Source: Francisella adeliensis
Lineage (GTDB): Bacteria > Pseudomonadota > Gammaproteobacteria > Francisellales > Francisellaceae
Reading direction: 5' to 3'
Assembly (NCBI RefSeq): GCF_003290445.1
Contig: NZ_CP021781.1
Location: 1,054,001 to 1,118,000, forward strand
DNA length: 64,000 nt
A model generated the notes under the pieces. The model was not told the origin of the DNA, ran no database searches, and saw nothing but the letters and a program-made list of their open reading frames with translations. The position numbers were made by a program, and so were the translations under genes. This document shows, piece after piece, positions 1 to 9,535 of this stretch. Each line of letters opens with the position of its first letter. Position 1 is the stretch's first letter.

Positions 1-647
1 ATTGTTGATTCAAGAATATCTCTTGTTGCTAAATTGACACAAAAACTATTTGGTTGTGTGCTAGTAAGAGATATTAGATGTTTAATAGTAGCATTAAGTA
101 ATTGCTTACTATGGTTTTGATATATTCTTTTAACTGAATAGGGTTTTATTAAAAAGCTTGATATACATGCTGCCGTAGCTCCTATACATATTTCTATTAA
201 TCTAGCAGATGCAAAATTTAAAGCATTTACTATAGTTATATTTTGTGGATCGCTGATAGAGTATAAAACAACTATTATTGTTGTAATATTTCCTAAAGCA
301 ATTCCATATACTAAATTAGAGTGGTTAATGCCTGCAGAAATAAGGGAACATGCACATAAAAAAATAACTAAACAAATAAAGCTAGGAATAGGCTGCCCAA
401 TAAATAAAAATAAGATTAAACAACCGACTACAATCCCTATAAAAGTACCTGCAACAAGACATAATGCTTTTTCTATAACAAATCCTGTTTCTGGGCGTAA
501 CTGTAAAAATAAAGCTGCAATAATACCCCACATTGGTTTATACAGGTTAAAGTTTAGTGTAACAATCAAAACGATAATTGCAGAAAGCAGAAGCCTAAAA
601 CATATTACAAATGTATTTTGATTTATAAAACTAAGTTTCTTTGTCAT
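1..647 (-). CDS. FUSC-family (aromatic acid/fusaric acid type) inner-membrane exporter, N-terminal part, cut by window edge
   Basis: The minus strand is open from an ATG at 645-647 to the window edge without a stop (about 215 codons), so the C-terminal part is missing. The visible protein starts MTKKLSFINQNTF and consists of closely spaced hydrophobic segments, with a 'MWGIIAALFLQLRPETG' stretch followed by a glycine-rich helix ('LVAGTFIGIVVG'). This is the usual start of a FUSC/AaeB-type membrane domain: helices facing 'RPETG', then a Gly-rich repeat. Such proteins export aromatic carboxylates or other small acids across the inner membrane. It is divergent from the threonine aldolase gene at 850. 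Substrate unknown. A plus-strand reading frame over 328-621 is a shadow of this gene. Confidence 0.72.
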   Translation of the reverse strand, partial: MTKKLSFINQNTFVICFRLLLSAIIVLIVTLNFNLYKPMWGIIAALFLQLRPETGFVIEKALCLVAGTFIGIVVGCLILFLFIGQPIPSFICLVIFLCACSLISAGINHSNLVYGIALGNITTIIVVLYSISDPQNITIVNALNFASARLIEICIGATAACISSFLIKPYSVKRIYQNHSKQLLNATIKHLISLTSTQPNSFCVNLATRDILEST

Positions 648-849
648 AGTTATGCCAAGTATTTTATGTTTTATCACTTTGTAAGATTTCACAAAGGTCA
701 ATCTTATTAAGCTAGAGGTTTAATTATATCATAGGATATTTACTATTTAAGAAACTTGAAAATGTAAGCACTCTATAGTTTTGTGTATAGCTAAATTTTA
801 ATAAGTTTGATTTAATACCTAAGATAACAACTAAAAATATAACAAACAA

Positions 850-1884
850 ATGAATAAATATAGTTTTTCAGACGATTATAGTGAAGGGTGTCATCCAAAT
901 ATTCTTGATGCATTAGCAAGTACTAACTTAGTTCAACAAACAGCTTATGGAAATGATGAATATTCTATACAAGCTAAAAATTTAATCTGTAAACATTTTA
1001 ATCGAAATGATGTTACTATACATTTTGTTGCAGGTGGTACACTAGCTAATATTATATGTATCTCAAGTATGTTAAAACCTTATGAAGCAATAATCTCTGC
1101 TAGTAGCGGGCATATTGCATTAAGAGAAGCCGGAGCAATTGAAGCTACAGGACATAAAATTATCTCTGTTGCTTCTGAAGATGGTAAGTTGACTCCCGAT
1201 GACATTAAAGACGTTATAAAGAATAATTCTCATGCACCGCATATGGCAAAACCGAAGCTTGTATATATATCTAATACAACAGAGTTAGGAACTGTTTATA
1301 CAAAGACTGAATTAGAAAGTTTGTCAGAAACTTGCAGAGCAAATGATTTGCTATTATTTATGGATGGAGCAAGATTGGGAGCAGCTTTGACGGCAAGTGC
1401 TAATGATTTAAGTTTGGCAGATATTGCAGCGTTTACAGATATATTTTGGATAGGTGGTACTAAGTCTGGGATATTATTTGGAGAGGCTATAATCATTCCG
1501 AATAAAAATCTAGCTGTGGATTTTGCGTTTAATATAAAACAGCGAGGAGCATTATTAGCAAAAGGGCGAGTATTAGGACTTCAATTTAGAGAGCTCTTTT
1601 CTAATAACCTATTCTTTGACTTGACTAGCCATGCTAATAAAATGGCAGAAAAACTCTCTAGCGGAATCGTTAAAGCTGGTTATAAGCTTATACAGTCTGT
1701 AGAAAGTAATCAGATATTTGTAGCACTACCCAATTATGTAATTGAAAGGCTTCAAGAGAAATTCACTTTTTTTGTAATGAGCGATATTGATGAGCAAAAC
1801 TCAATGGTAAGATTGGTTACTTCTTGGGCTACTGATGAGGTTATGGTTGATGAATTTGTGGAGGTATTGGATAAATATTTTTAA
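850..1884 (+). CDS. ltaE: Low-specificity L-threonine aldolase / beta-eliminating lyase family PLP enzyme
   Basis: 344 aa, the normal length for fold-type I threonine aldolases. These cleave L-threonine or L-allo-threonine to glycine and acetaldehyde using pyridoxal phosphate. The N-terminus 'FSDDYSEGCHP' matches the family's substrate-side segment. 'GGTLANI' (62-68) binds PLP phosphate, His88 ('SSGHIAL') is the expected ring-stacking histidine, 'MDGARLGAAL' (171-180) holds the PLP-contacting Asp172 and Arg175, and Lys205 in 'IGGTKSG' is the Schiff-base lysine. All key residues are present, so it should be active; stereospecificity cannot be read from the sequence. Its stop shares bases with the stop of the convergent gene at 1881. 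Confidence 0.88.
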   Translation: MNKYSFSDDYSEGCHPNILDALASTNLVQQTAYGNDEYSIQAKNLICKHFNRNDVTIHFVAGGTLANIICISSMLKPYEAIISASSGHIALREAGAIEATGHKIISVASEDGKLTPDDIKDVIKNNSHAPHMAKPKLVYISNTTELGTVYTKTELESLSETCRANDLLLFMDGARLGAALTASANDLSLADIAAFTDIFWIGGTKSGILFGEAIIIPNKNLAVDFAFNIKQRGALLAKGRVLGLQFRELFSNNLFFDLTSHANKMAEKLSSGIVKAGYKLIQSVESNQIFVALPNYVIERLQEKFTFFVMSDIDEQNSMVRLVTSWATDEVMVDEFVEVLDKYF

Positions 1885-2975
1885 TCCCAACCAATGTTGT
1901 TTAAGAGCTTTTCAAATACGTTATTTGGATATTGAGTTGATTTATCTTTTTTCATTAAACAGTAATAGAATTCATCCATTTTTATGGCAATAGGCATATA
2001 ATCTTTTAAAATCATATCAAGTGAAGCTGGTTCTGATGAAATAATTTCTTTAATTTCATGATTTAACATTCGCTTATATTGATTAAGTTTATTAGTAAAA
2101 GAAGAAACGTCATCTAGTATTATGTTTCTTCTTTTACTGATAGACGTAATAATACAGTTTAATAAATACAGGATTCCACTCGATTTATCATAAGTAATAT
2201 TTTTGTAAAAAAATTTTTTCTCCTCCATAGATAACTGAAATTGAGAAGATAGAGCTAAACCAAAATCACTGTAATATAAGCGTGAGCCATCAGTTAAAAT
2301 ATTTCTAAAATGTGCATCCATATGTAGAAGGTTACGAGATCCCATAAAATCAATTGTTTCTTGAATTTGATTTTCGACCAATTTAACTGTATCAATAAAA
2401 GTATCATTAAGTGACTGTTTGCTTAACCATTCATGAAGATTCTCTGGTATAAATTCTATGAATAAACATATTGATTGTGTTGCTTCAAGCTTTTCTTTTA
2501 ATCGATTATGTATTTCTTTATTATTTTCCCAGTATATGGTGTCTTGATCTAAGTCATCACGCTCTGATCTTGAAATAGTGTTCTTTATATTAGCTGTTAA
2601 TATCCGCCAATGATACATAATCGGAAAATTATAACACTCACCTGTAATAACCCAGTTAGTTGTTATTTTATGTGTAGCCAATTCACGCCAAGCTCCAAAG
2701 CCAGCTGATCCAATGCCATACTGATAACACATTGGTAGATTGAACATATTAGCTGTAGACATATAATTGTCTGCCTGCAGCTCTCTATCCGTTATTGGTA
2801 TTTTCTTAACAAATATAGGGGTATGGTTTATTTTTATTTTTAGAGATGTTCCACCAATGCCGGTATGCATCGGTTCACCAGTTGATATTATTTGCTCAAT
2901 CTGATTATTAGACATACAGGTTAAGATATTGGAAATATTATTATATTTATTATACCTTTCAGCAGTTTTATTCAT
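1881..2975 (-). CDS. Orphan protein with a protein-kinase/aminoglycoside-phosphotransferase-like fold
   Basis: 364 aa, not recognised as a named family. The centre carries a convincing kinase-fold catalytic loop: 'LLHMDAHFRNIL' (216-227; Asp220 catalytic base, Asn225 metal ligand) followed by 'YYSDFGLAL' (234-242), where Asp237 of the DFG motif would bind metal. Upstream, 'TPIFVKKIP' (52-60) may supply the ATP-binding lysine. The order (Lys, HxD, N, DFG) fits a small-molecule or protein kinase. It contains no membrane segment or signal peptide. It stands alone, convergent with ltaE (stops share TTAA) and 107 nt upstream of the rpiA 3' end on the same strand. Substrate unknown. Confidence 0.6.
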   Translation of the reverse strand: MNKTAERYNKYNNISNILTCMSNNQIEQIISTGEPMHTGIGGTSLKIKINHTPIFVKKIPITDRELQADNYMSTANMFNLPMCYQYGIGSAGFGAWRELATHKITTNWVITGECYNFPIMYHWRILTANIKNTISRSERDDLDQDTIYWENNKEIHNRLKEKLEATQSICLFIEFIPENLHEWLSKQSLNDTFIDTVKLVENQIQETIDFMGSRNLLHMDAHFRNILTDGSRLYYSDFGLALSSQFQLSMEEKKFFYKNITYDKSSGILYLLNCIITSISKRRNIILDDVSSFTNKLNQYKRMLNHEIKEIISSEPASLDMILKDYMPIAIKMDEFYYCLMKKDKSTQYPNNVFEKLLNNIGWD

Positions 2976-3082
2976 CTAAACATAATCTCTTTAGTTTACG
3001 GCTAATTATATAATTGTTTGAACCGATATTATTTGATAAAACTAAATATTTATCTATCTATTGTGCAAAAGAGTAAAGAATG

Positions 3083-3757
3083 TTAAAAGCTCTCAATCTC
3101 ACCATCTTTCTTAGCCATAATAACTACATTAGCAGGCTTTAATGCAAATAGACCGTTAGTTACTACACCTGTGATTTGATTTAATTCTGTTTCAAGCTTT
3201 AATGGATTATCAATTTTCATGTTAAATACATCTAGGATAACATTGCCATTATCTGTAATTGTGCCTTCACGATAAACAGGCTGACCACCAAGTTTTATAA
3301 TCTCACGAGCTACAAAACTTCTTGCCATAGGGATTACTTCTACAGGTAGTGGAAAAGTACCAAGGATATTTACTAGCTTAGATTCATCTATAATGCACAC
3401 AAACTTCTTAGCAGCAGCTACACATATCTTTTCACGCGTAAGGGCAGCACCGCCACCTTTTATAAGCTCTTTATGCTTGTTGCATTCATCAGCACCATCA
3501 ATATACAAATCAATTTCGCCAGCATAGTTTAAATCTACAACATCAAAACCTAAAGCTTTTAGCTTCTTAGTAGAGTCTTCAGAGCTTGAAACAACCTGTT
3601 TGATTTTATCTTTATAATTAACAAGTTCCTCAATCAAAAAAGCAACTGTACTACCAGTACCTACACCAAGAGTGATTTCAGAGGTGATTTGTTTAGCAGC
3701 TTCTATTGCAGCTAATTTTTTAAGTTCATTTTGATTGTCTTTTTTCTTAAAAATCAT
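3083..3757 (-). CDS. rpiA: Ribose-5-phosphate isomerase A
   Basis: 224 aa (family about 220). It interconverts ribose-5-phosphate and ribulose-5-phosphate in the non-oxidative pentose phosphate pathway, in the cytosol. Diagnostic segments: '[16 protein letters not shown]' (phosphate-binding loop), '[11 protein letters not shown]' with the active-site Asp/Glu, and '[13 protein letters not shown]' with the catalytic GGGA loop. It is the last gene of a minus-strand run: the transporter upstream ends only 2 nt before this ATG, so translation is probably coupled. Confidence 0.96.
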   Translation of the reverse strand: MIFKKKDNQNELKKLAAIEAAKQITSEITLGVGTGSTVAFLIEELVNYKDKIKQVVSSSEDSTKKLKALGFDVVDLNYAGEIDLYIDGADECNKHKELIKGGGAALTREKICVAAAKKFVCIIDESKLVNILGTFPLPVEVIPMARSFVAREIIKLGGQPVYREGTITDNGNVILDVFNMKIDNPLKLETELNQITGVVTNGLFALKPANVVIMAKKDGEIESF

Positions 3758-3759
3758 AG

Positions 3760-5130
3760 TTAAAATTTTCTCTTGTTAAAAATATTGTTAAAAATTGAGC
3801 CTTTGATTATATAAATAACAGTGCACCCAAAAGCTATAAGCAACTGTATTAGTAAGCTAATAGTGGGTACTATATATCCAATAGTTACAAATAAGCAAAT
3901 TAATGGTGTAAAAATTCTCAGAGTAACATTAAAAATAGGAGAAAGTTTTGTTCCTGTATTTTTAAGAATTTCATAACTAAATTTCTGAGCATCATAAACC
4001 CAACCAACCATAAATATATCGAATAAAAACAAATAAATAATGATCAAGTGAAAACCAAACATCATAGAAAAATATATATTTGTATAACCTCTACAAATAA
4101 AACATGTAGTTATTATAAAAGGTATAAGAAATATTAAAAATTCTAAGTGTAGCTTACGCGTAATTTCACAAATATATTTTATAGCAGCTACAAATACGAT
4201 GATATTAAAAGTAATAAATATAGCTTCTAGCATTAAATAATATACAGGTGTAGATACTTTTATTACAATAAATATACTACTAATATGAATATTTTCTACC
4301 GGCTCATGGTAAGGTCTATAGTCTCCTAATACTGCATATATAACAATACAAAAAATTATTGAAATAACTATATTATAAAAAACACTTTTGAAAGCTGCTA
4401 ATTTAATATTTGCATCATTATCTACTACTCCGAGAATATTTTTATAAAGAGCTAATGAAACAAAATTACTAAGAATAGCGTAGATCATCGCCATTGCCAT
4501 CATATTATGGATTTGTGTATTAGTTTGATAACTTAAACCGAATAAAAAATCATCTATCCCAATACTACTATGAGGTAGATAAGTAAAAGTAATAATTGCT
4601 AATATCAAAATTAAATATAAAGCATTATGAGATATTATGACAATAAGATTATTTATATTAATCACTTTTTTAGATATTAACACTAACATCAATACCATTA
4701 TGACTAAAATCACTACTAAGCTAATATACATTGGAAAACTAGAACCAAAGCTTAAGCTAGCACTACTTAATTTGTCTATAGCAGGAACATTATCAACGAA
4801 ATCTAAAAAATATGAAGTTATTGAAAAAATCACAATTGATAAAATAACAACCATAGAACCTGTCAGTAATACACTCAATGGTTTAAGTTTTGAGCTACCG
4901 GTTAATTTCTTAATTAGCTTACTGTAGGTATTAATTTCTGGATGTACTTTTTCCAAATATATTGCAATAATATTCATTGGATAACATAGTAATAAAGTAA
5001 ACGCTATATATGCATAAAAAAACTGGAACCCATTATATTTAAATACACTTTCAAAAAAACCTAAACTGAAACATAGCGCGGTAGCAATTATTCCAGTTAC
5101 AAGAGGTTGCGCTGTTTGTTTAATGTTCAT
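3760..5130 (-). CDS. Divergent neurotransmitter:sodium symporter (NSS/SLC6)-type transporter
   Basis: 456 aa, about 11-12 hydrophobic segments. Two places look like the NSS family: residues about 31-60 ('[20 protein letters not shown]...YLE') align with the TM1-TM2 region (NGGGAFxxPY...GxPxxxLE), and near residue 390 '[13 protein letters not shown]' matches the TM10 signature WVYGxxRF. The classical TM1 GxGNxWRFPY sodium and substrate motif is not conserved. It may therefore transport an amino acid with altered coupling, or something else. Family membership is an inference from these partial motifs. It lies 12 nt after a lipoprotein gene and 2 nt before rpiA, in the mnmG run. Confidence 0.6.
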   Translation of the reverse strand: MNIKQTAQPLVTGIIATALCFSLGFFESVFKYNGFQFFYAYIAFTLLLCYPMNIIAIYLEKVHPEINTYSKLIKKLTGSSKLKPLSVLLTGSMVVILSIVIFSITSYFLDFVDNVPAIDKLSSASLSFGSSFPMYISLVVILVIMVLMLVLISKKVININNLIVIISHNALYLILILAIITFTYLPHSSIGIDDFLFGLSYQTNTQIHNMMAMAMIYAILSNFVSLALYKNILGVVDNDANIKLAAFKSVFYNIVISIIFCIVIYAVLGDYRPYHEPVENIHISSIFIVIKVSTPVYYLMLEAIFITFNIIVFVAAIKYICEITRKLHLEFLIFLIPFIITTCFICRGYTNIYFSMMFGFHLIIIYLFLFDIFMVGWVYDAQKFSYEILKNTGTKLSPIFNVTLRIFTPLICLFVTIGYIVPTISLLIQLLIAFGCTVIYIIKGSIFNNIFNKRKF

Positions 5131-5142
5131 AAATATATACCC

Positions 5143-5535
5143 CTAATTTCTGGTTACGCAGTAATTACCACGGAAAGTAATGTTTTTAATTATTTGAGTT
5201 TTTTCATTTACTGATACCCAAGTGGTACATTTTAAAGCACCAAGCTGAACAAATTGAGGGTTATTTTGTGCCACCATAAGAGTTTGTACAGGATTTCCAC
5301 GCAACATCGGTGTATTTGGATTAACCGCAGTTCTTTGATACACATAAGTTTTAATATCAGGGCTAGGTGATACATCCATAGAGCTATTAGGGTAACCAAA
5401 CTCTTTCATGTAATCACTAAAACTTTGACCAATCCAAGCTTTCTGTTGTTCTACATATTTCTGTCTAGTTGCACAAGAAAATAAACTAAATATCAGTATC
5501 GAAAAAACAAAAATCTTCAAAAAATTATTTTTCAT
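5143..5535 (-). CDS. Small predicted lipoprotein of unknown function
   Basis: 130 aa. It begins with a lysine/asparagine n-region and a hydrophobic core ending in the lipobox 'LFSC' with Cys21 as the lipidation site, so it should be an envelope lipoprotein. The mature part contains 'WIGQSFSDYMKEFGYPNSS', reminiscent of small lipoproteins that begin with a 'G.s.ddl...G.P' motif, then a hydrophilic domain with two further cysteines (in 'LKCTTW' and 'NYCVTRN') that could form a disulfide. It lies between mnmG (8 nt) and the NSS-type transporter (12 nt) and is clearly in that transcription unit. Confidence 0.7.
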   Translation of the reverse strand: MKNNFLKIFVFSILIFSLFSCATRQKYVEQQKAWIGQSFSDYMKEFGYPNSSMDVSPSPDIKTYVYQRTAVNPNTPMLRGNPVQTLMVAQNNPQFVQLGALKCTTWVSVNEKTQIIKNITFRGNYCVTRN

Positions 5536-5543
5536 AGTAACTC

Positions 5544-7427
5544 CTATTTTATAAATCCAGTTTTTTTCATATATATCGTTAATAACGATATCGCTGCAGG
5601 AGTAATTCCTGGTATTCGAGATGCTTCACCAAGAGTTGTAGGTTTTTGCTCTGTCAGTTTTTGTAAAACTTCGTTAGATAGACCTTTAACTTGAGAATAA
5701 TCAAATTCCGAAGGTATTTCTTTTAGCTCTAATACCGCAGACTTTTCAATATCTTTATTTTGTCTATCAATATAGCCAGCATACTTAGCAGATATTTCAA
5801 TTTGCTCAATGACACTTGTATCCTGAAGATTTAACTCTAACCCGTCAATCTTGCTTAGTTTATCGTAATCAATCTCTGGGCGTTTCAATAAGTCAAAAAG
5901 AGTACTTTCTCTAGTCATTTTTTTATCTAAATATTGCTCTAAGTCACGAGCTTTTTGAGTTTGAGGACCAATCCAAGTACTTTGCATTTTGCTAATATTC
6001 TCATTTATAGCGGCTTTTTTTGCTAAGAAGCTAGCTTTATCTTGAGCATTTAACAGGCCAAGCTCGATAGCAACATCTGATAAACGCAAATCAGCATTAT
6101 CTTCACGCAAAACTAGTCTATATTCGGCACGAGAAGTAAACATTCTGTAAGGTTCTTTTGTACCTTTAGTTATAAGATCATCTATTAATACACCCATATA
6201 ACTATTTGAACGGCTTGGGTACCATGATTTGTCACTATCTACACTAATAGCAGCATTTATACCAGCTACTAAACCTTGTGCTCCAGCCTCTTCATAACCT
6301 GTTGTACCATTTATTTGACCTGCAAAATAAAGGTTTTTGATAAATTTAGTTTCTAAAGTAGGGCGTAAATCTCTAGGATCAAAGAAGTCATACTCAATTG
6401 CATAACCTGGACGCATGATAAAGGCATTTTCAAAACCTTTAATGGAGCGAATATACTCAACTTGTACTTCAAATGGAAGGCTTGTCGAAAGACCATTAGG
6501 GTAAAGCTCTATAGAGTTTAAACCTTCTGGTTCAACAAATATTTGATGGCGATCTTTATCGGCAAATCTTACTACTTTATCTTCAATAGAAGGGCAGTAA
6601 CGAGGACCAATACCTTCAATAACACCACTATACATTGCAGATTTATCAAGATTACTGTTGATAATATCGTGAGTTCTTTGGTTAGTGTATGTAATGTGAC
6701 AAGGGATTTGTCTTGGGTGTGCTATTTTCCCTTTTGAAAAGTACGAAAAAAATGGTGTTGGATCATCACCGTGTTGCACATCCATAACACTAAAATCTAC
6801 ACTGCGGCTATCTATGCGTGGCGGAGTTCCAGTTTTTAGTCTATCTACTCTAAAAGGTAATGCTCTTAATCTTTCTGCTAAGGCATTTGATGGTTGATCT
6901 CCTGCTCTACCTCCAGATTGTGTAGTCTTACCTATATGAATTTTACCGCCTAAAAAAGTGCCTACAGTTAAGATAACTTTTTTTGCTTTAAAAGTTATTC
7001 CAGTTTTCGTAATAGCTCCTATAACTATGCCATTTTCAACAGCTAAGTCATCCACAGCATCCTGGAAGATTTCTAAGTTTTCTTGATTGTTTAAATGATC
7101 ATTGACAGCTTTTTTATAAAGAACTCTATCTGCTTGGGCACGAGTTGCACGCACAGCAGGACCTTTACGCGAGTTCAGTATTCTAAACTGAATACCAGCA
7201 GCATCTATAGCTTTAGCCATGATCCCACCCATTGCATCAATTTCCTTTACAAGGTGACCTTTACCAATCCCACCAATAGCAGGATTACAAGACATTTGAC
7301 CAATAGTATCTATATTATGAGTAAGCAGGAGGGTTTTTGCACCGATTCTAGCTGAAGCTGCTGCTGCTTCAACACCAGCGTGACCTCCACCTACTACAAT
7401 TACATCATAATTATTTTTATATATCAT
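5544..7427 (-). CDS. mnmG: tRNA uridine-5-carboxymethylaminomethyl modification enzyme MnmG (GidA)
   Basis: 627 aa (E. coli 629). This FAD-dependent enzyme works with MnmE to place the carboxymethylaminomethyl group on wobble uridine 34 of several tRNAs. The N-terminal '[12 protein letters not shown]' is the FAD dinucleotide-binding motif, and '[14 protein letters not shown]' and '[10 protein letters not shown]' are MnmG signatures. '[16 protein letters not shown]' is present as '[16 protein letters not shown]', and the C-terminal helical domain ('[12 protein letters not shown]') is complete. First gene of the minus-strand run mnmG-lipoprotein-transporter-rpiA; its upstream region (7428-7521) is shared with the divergent FUSC genes. 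Confidence 0.97.
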   Translation of the reverse strand: MIYKNNYDVIVVGGGHAGVEAAAASARIGAKTLLLTHNIDTIGQMSCNPAIGGIGKGHLVKEIDAMGGIMAKAIDAAGIQFRILNSRKGPAVRATRAQADRVLYKKAVNDHLNNQENLEIFQDAVDDLAVENGIVIGAITKTGITFKAKKVILTVGTFLGGKIHIGKTTQSGGRAGDQPSNALAERLRALPFRVDRLKTGTPPRIDSRSVDFSVMDVQHGDDPTPFFSYFSKGKIAHPRQIPCHITYTNQRTHDIINSNLDKSAMYSGVIEGIGPRYCPSIEDKVVRFADKDRHQIFVEPEGLNSIELYPNGLSTSLPFEVQVEYIRSIKGFENAFIMRPGYAIEYDFFDPRDLRPTLETKFIKNLYFAGQINGTTGYEEAGAQGLVAGINAAISVDSDKSWYPSRSNSYMGVLIDDLITKGTKEPYRMFTSRAEYRLVLREDNADLRLSDVAIELGLLNAQDKASFLAKKAAINENISKMQSTWIGPQTQKARDLEQYLDKKMTRESTLFDLLKRPEIDYDKLSKIDGLELNLQDTSVIEQIEISAKYAGYIDRQNKDIEKSAVLELKEIPSEFDYSQVKGLSNEVLQKLTEQKPTTLGEASRIPGITPAAISLLTIYMKKTGFIK

Positions 7428-7521
7428 CTAAATAATGTTTTTAAATTTTAATCTCCTAAATTTTACTACACTTTTGTCAAAAAATAACTATACAAAGATA
7501 TTAATCATCTAGCTTTTACAA

Positions 7522-7527
7522 TATAAT
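7522..7527 (+). promoter_or_regulatory. Candidate -10 element of the split FUSC exporter genes
   Basis: A perfect TATAAT lies 41 nt before the ATG at 7569. No good -35 hexamer is seen 16-18 nt upstream. The element overlaps an alternative TTG start at 7527, which argues that translation starts at 7569 instead. Confidence 0.45.
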
Positions 7528-7568
7528 TGCGATTATCAAAGGCAATATGTTTTTTAAGAGCACTTAAA

Positions 7569-8657
7569 ATGCTAGACATCAATAAAATCTATCATAAATA
7601 TATTGACCAAGATCCTATTAAAGTTTTACAAGACGGTGCTATAAAATCTGCTTTAATATTTTTCTGTTTTTTGAGTATTGCAACTTATCTTAATTTCGAT
7701 AGAAACTTAATAGTTATAAGCATTCTATTTATAGCTAACTTAGCTGCGAGTGTTTTAATTGGCAGTATTGAAGCGAAAAGATTAGCATTTTTTTTATATA
7801 TGCTTACAGCTGTTATTATGATTAATTTATCACCATTAGTTCATCCAGCTTTTGAAGATAATTTTATGCTGATAATTCTTGTTGCTTTTTTTGCATTTTG
7901 GAGTAGAAGGTTTGGAGCAGCATTTGCATTTTTTCCGATAATGATAACTGTACTAACATGTATTTGTTTTGTGAGATTCCCGTTAGATAGTGATAATCAC
8001 TTAACCTTTACTATTACAGCAGTTATTATCGGTTTAGCTTTTTATATCTTACTAATAAGAAGTTATAAACCTATGACTGATAAAGAGATAAAAAAAGTTA
8101 TTATGGATTTTTCTAAACTGTTTGTTAGAAATACCTTTGAAACTTTTGAAAAATCAAGTTATCGAAGATTTACTCGTTCAAAAGTATTTGAAGCTAATAG
8201 TGCTAAGTTCAAAAACATTATCGCATTACAAGATCATGGTTTAATGTTTTTAAAAAAAGCCAAACATGAGAAGTGGCGATATTTTTGCTACAACATTGCT
8301 TTACTGAATAGACTAACAGCTAAATTTATACTAAATTATAAACGACTGAGTAACAATTATATCAAAATTGGGTTCAATGACCATAAAGAGGTGGAGAGTT
8401 TACTTAAAGATCTAGAGGCTATTTTCAAAAAGACCTTATTTTTATTTTTGTATAGTCAAAGAGCAAATGCTGATATAGCTTCTAAGTTTGAAGAACTTGA
8501 TCACTTAAAATATAAGTTTGAAATAAAATATATAGAAAAATATCACCTTGATGAGCTTAAAAAACCTATATTGTTTGATAGTGTTTTACTTCTTGATGAT
8601 ATGTTCATTAATGTAAAAAATCTAAAGGAGGCCTACGATGATCTTTGTAAAGGATAA
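7569..8657 (+). CDS. FUSC-type exporter, N-terminal half encoded as a separate protein
   Basis: 362 aa from the ATG at 7569; the frame is open from a TTG at 7527, but that codon overlaps a TATAAT. Residues about 20-170 hold six or so closely spaced hydrophobic helices, including 'FWSRRFGAAFAFFPIM', typical of the first membrane domain of YccS/YhfK-type FUSC proteins. The remainder is a soluble helical domain. YccS-like proteins are about 700 aa with two membrane domains; here the second half is the next gene, overlapping by 20 nt in another frame. Probably one half of a two-subunit exporter of organic or aromatic acids. Substrate unknown. Confidence 0.68.
   Translation: MLDINKIYHKYIDQDPIKVLQDGAIKSALIFFCFLSIATYLNFDRNLIVISILFIANLAASVLIGSIEAKRLAFFLYMLTAVIMINLSPLVHPAFEDNFMLIILVAFFAFWSRRFGAAFAFFPIMITVLTCICFVRFPLDSDNHLTFTITAVIIGLAFYILLIRSYKPMTDKEIKKVIMDFSKLFVRNTFETFEKSSYRRFTRSKVFEANSAKFKNIIALQDHGLMFLKKAKHEKWRYFCYNIALLNRLTAKFILNYKRLSNNYIKIGFNDHKEVESLLKDLEAIFKKTLFLFLYSQRANADIASKFEELDHLKYKFEIKYIEKYHLDELKKPILFDSVLLLDDMFINVKNLKEAYDDLCKG
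8624..8631 (+). promoter_or_regulatory. Strong internal ribosome binding site for the second FUSC gene
   Basis: AAAGGAGG, 6 nt from the ATG at 8638, lies within the last codons of the upstream FUSC half. Its quality decides that the second half is separately initiated. Confidence 0.75.
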
Positions 8658-9525
8658 ATATATCAATAGGCTTTCTGATACTACTTTACTTGCAATAAGA
8701 GTACTAGTCGCTTGTACTATAGGGCTTCTTATAGGTTATGTGGTTTTTTCGTTATCAGGAGAGCAACATTTTCGTGACAGAATATACTGGATAGTGATAG
8801 CTGTTGTAAGTGTAGCAGCAAGTACTAGTACAAGTGTGGTTTATAAAAGAGCAAAATCTATTGTGGTTTTTTCTTTACTAGGTACAGCTCTTGGGTCAAT
8901 GACCTTGATGTTAATCCAAAAGTATATTGATGGGTACTTTACTTTACTTGCCATATTATGTGGTATTGCATTAGCATTTTATATTTACACATTATTTTTG
9001 AATTATGCTACTAGTGTCTTTTTTATACATATATATTTGGTTATGTACTTTGGCTTATTTGTTGGGTGGAGCTTAGATTTATTTATTATTAGAGTAGTTA
9101 GTGTAACTATTGGTACAGTATGTATAGTTATGGTTACATTTATCTCTAGAGGTAAAAAGTATAGAACACAGTTCATCAAAGAACTTTATACAAATTATAT
9201 CGAATTTAAAAAGATTGTTGATGATGTTGATACTCATATTTTGAATAAGAGAGTTATAGCTTTAGTTGAAAAAAACATTCAGTTAAATGAGATACTTGCA
9301 AACGCAAGATATGAATTTTATTCAAAAGATAAATATAATGAGTATAGGAAAGTTGTTGTCCTAATGGATGAGCTTTTGATAAATATAAAAACTTACCGCA
9401 CATTATTTATTCAGCAAAAAACACATGATAGCGAGTTATATAAAGAGTTAGTTACATATACTAAAGAGCAGATTCAAAGGAATTTTGATAGATTAACAAC
9501 TAAATATGATAGAGTGCTACTTTAA
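8638..9525 (+). CDS. FUSC-type exporter, C-terminal half encoded as a separate protein
   Basis: 295 aa. The first 170 residues form about six hydrophobic helices, with 'YWIVIAVVSVAASTS' and 'FSLLGTALGSM' matching the second FUSC membrane repeat; the remainder is a charged helical cytosolic domain. An almost ideal Shine-Dalgarno, AAAGGAGG (8624-8631), sits 6 nt before the ATG inside the end of the upstream gene. This supports a true independent gene, translationally coupled, and not a sequencing frameshift. Its stop lies 10 nt from the convergent LysR gene. Confidence 0.68.
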   Translation: MIFVKDKYINRLSDTTLLAIRVLVACTIGLLIGYVVFSLSGEQHFRDRIYWIVIAVVSVAASTSTSVVYKRAKSIVVFSLLGTALGSMTLMLIQKYIDGYFTLLAILCGIALAFYIYTLFLNYATSVFFIHIYLVMYFGLFVGWSLDLFIIRVVSVTIGTVCIVMVTFISRGKKYRTQFIKELYTNYIEFKKIVDDVDTHILNKRVIALVEKNIQLNEILANARYEFYSKDKYNEYRKVVVLMDELLINIKTYRTLFIQQKTHDSELYKELVTYTKEQIQRNFDRLTTKYDRVLL

Positions 9526-9535
9526 TTGTACTATT

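Noticed and set aside
328-621. 97-codon plus-strand frame near the left edge
   Set aside because: It lies opposite the FUSC-type membrane frame on the minus strand, whose hydrophobic pattern and RPETG motif are protein-like; the plus-strand product is not.
7527-7568. TTG-initiated extension of the first FUSC half
   Set aside because: The TTG overlaps a perfect TATAAT; the ATG at 7569 starts a normal FUSC N-terminus.
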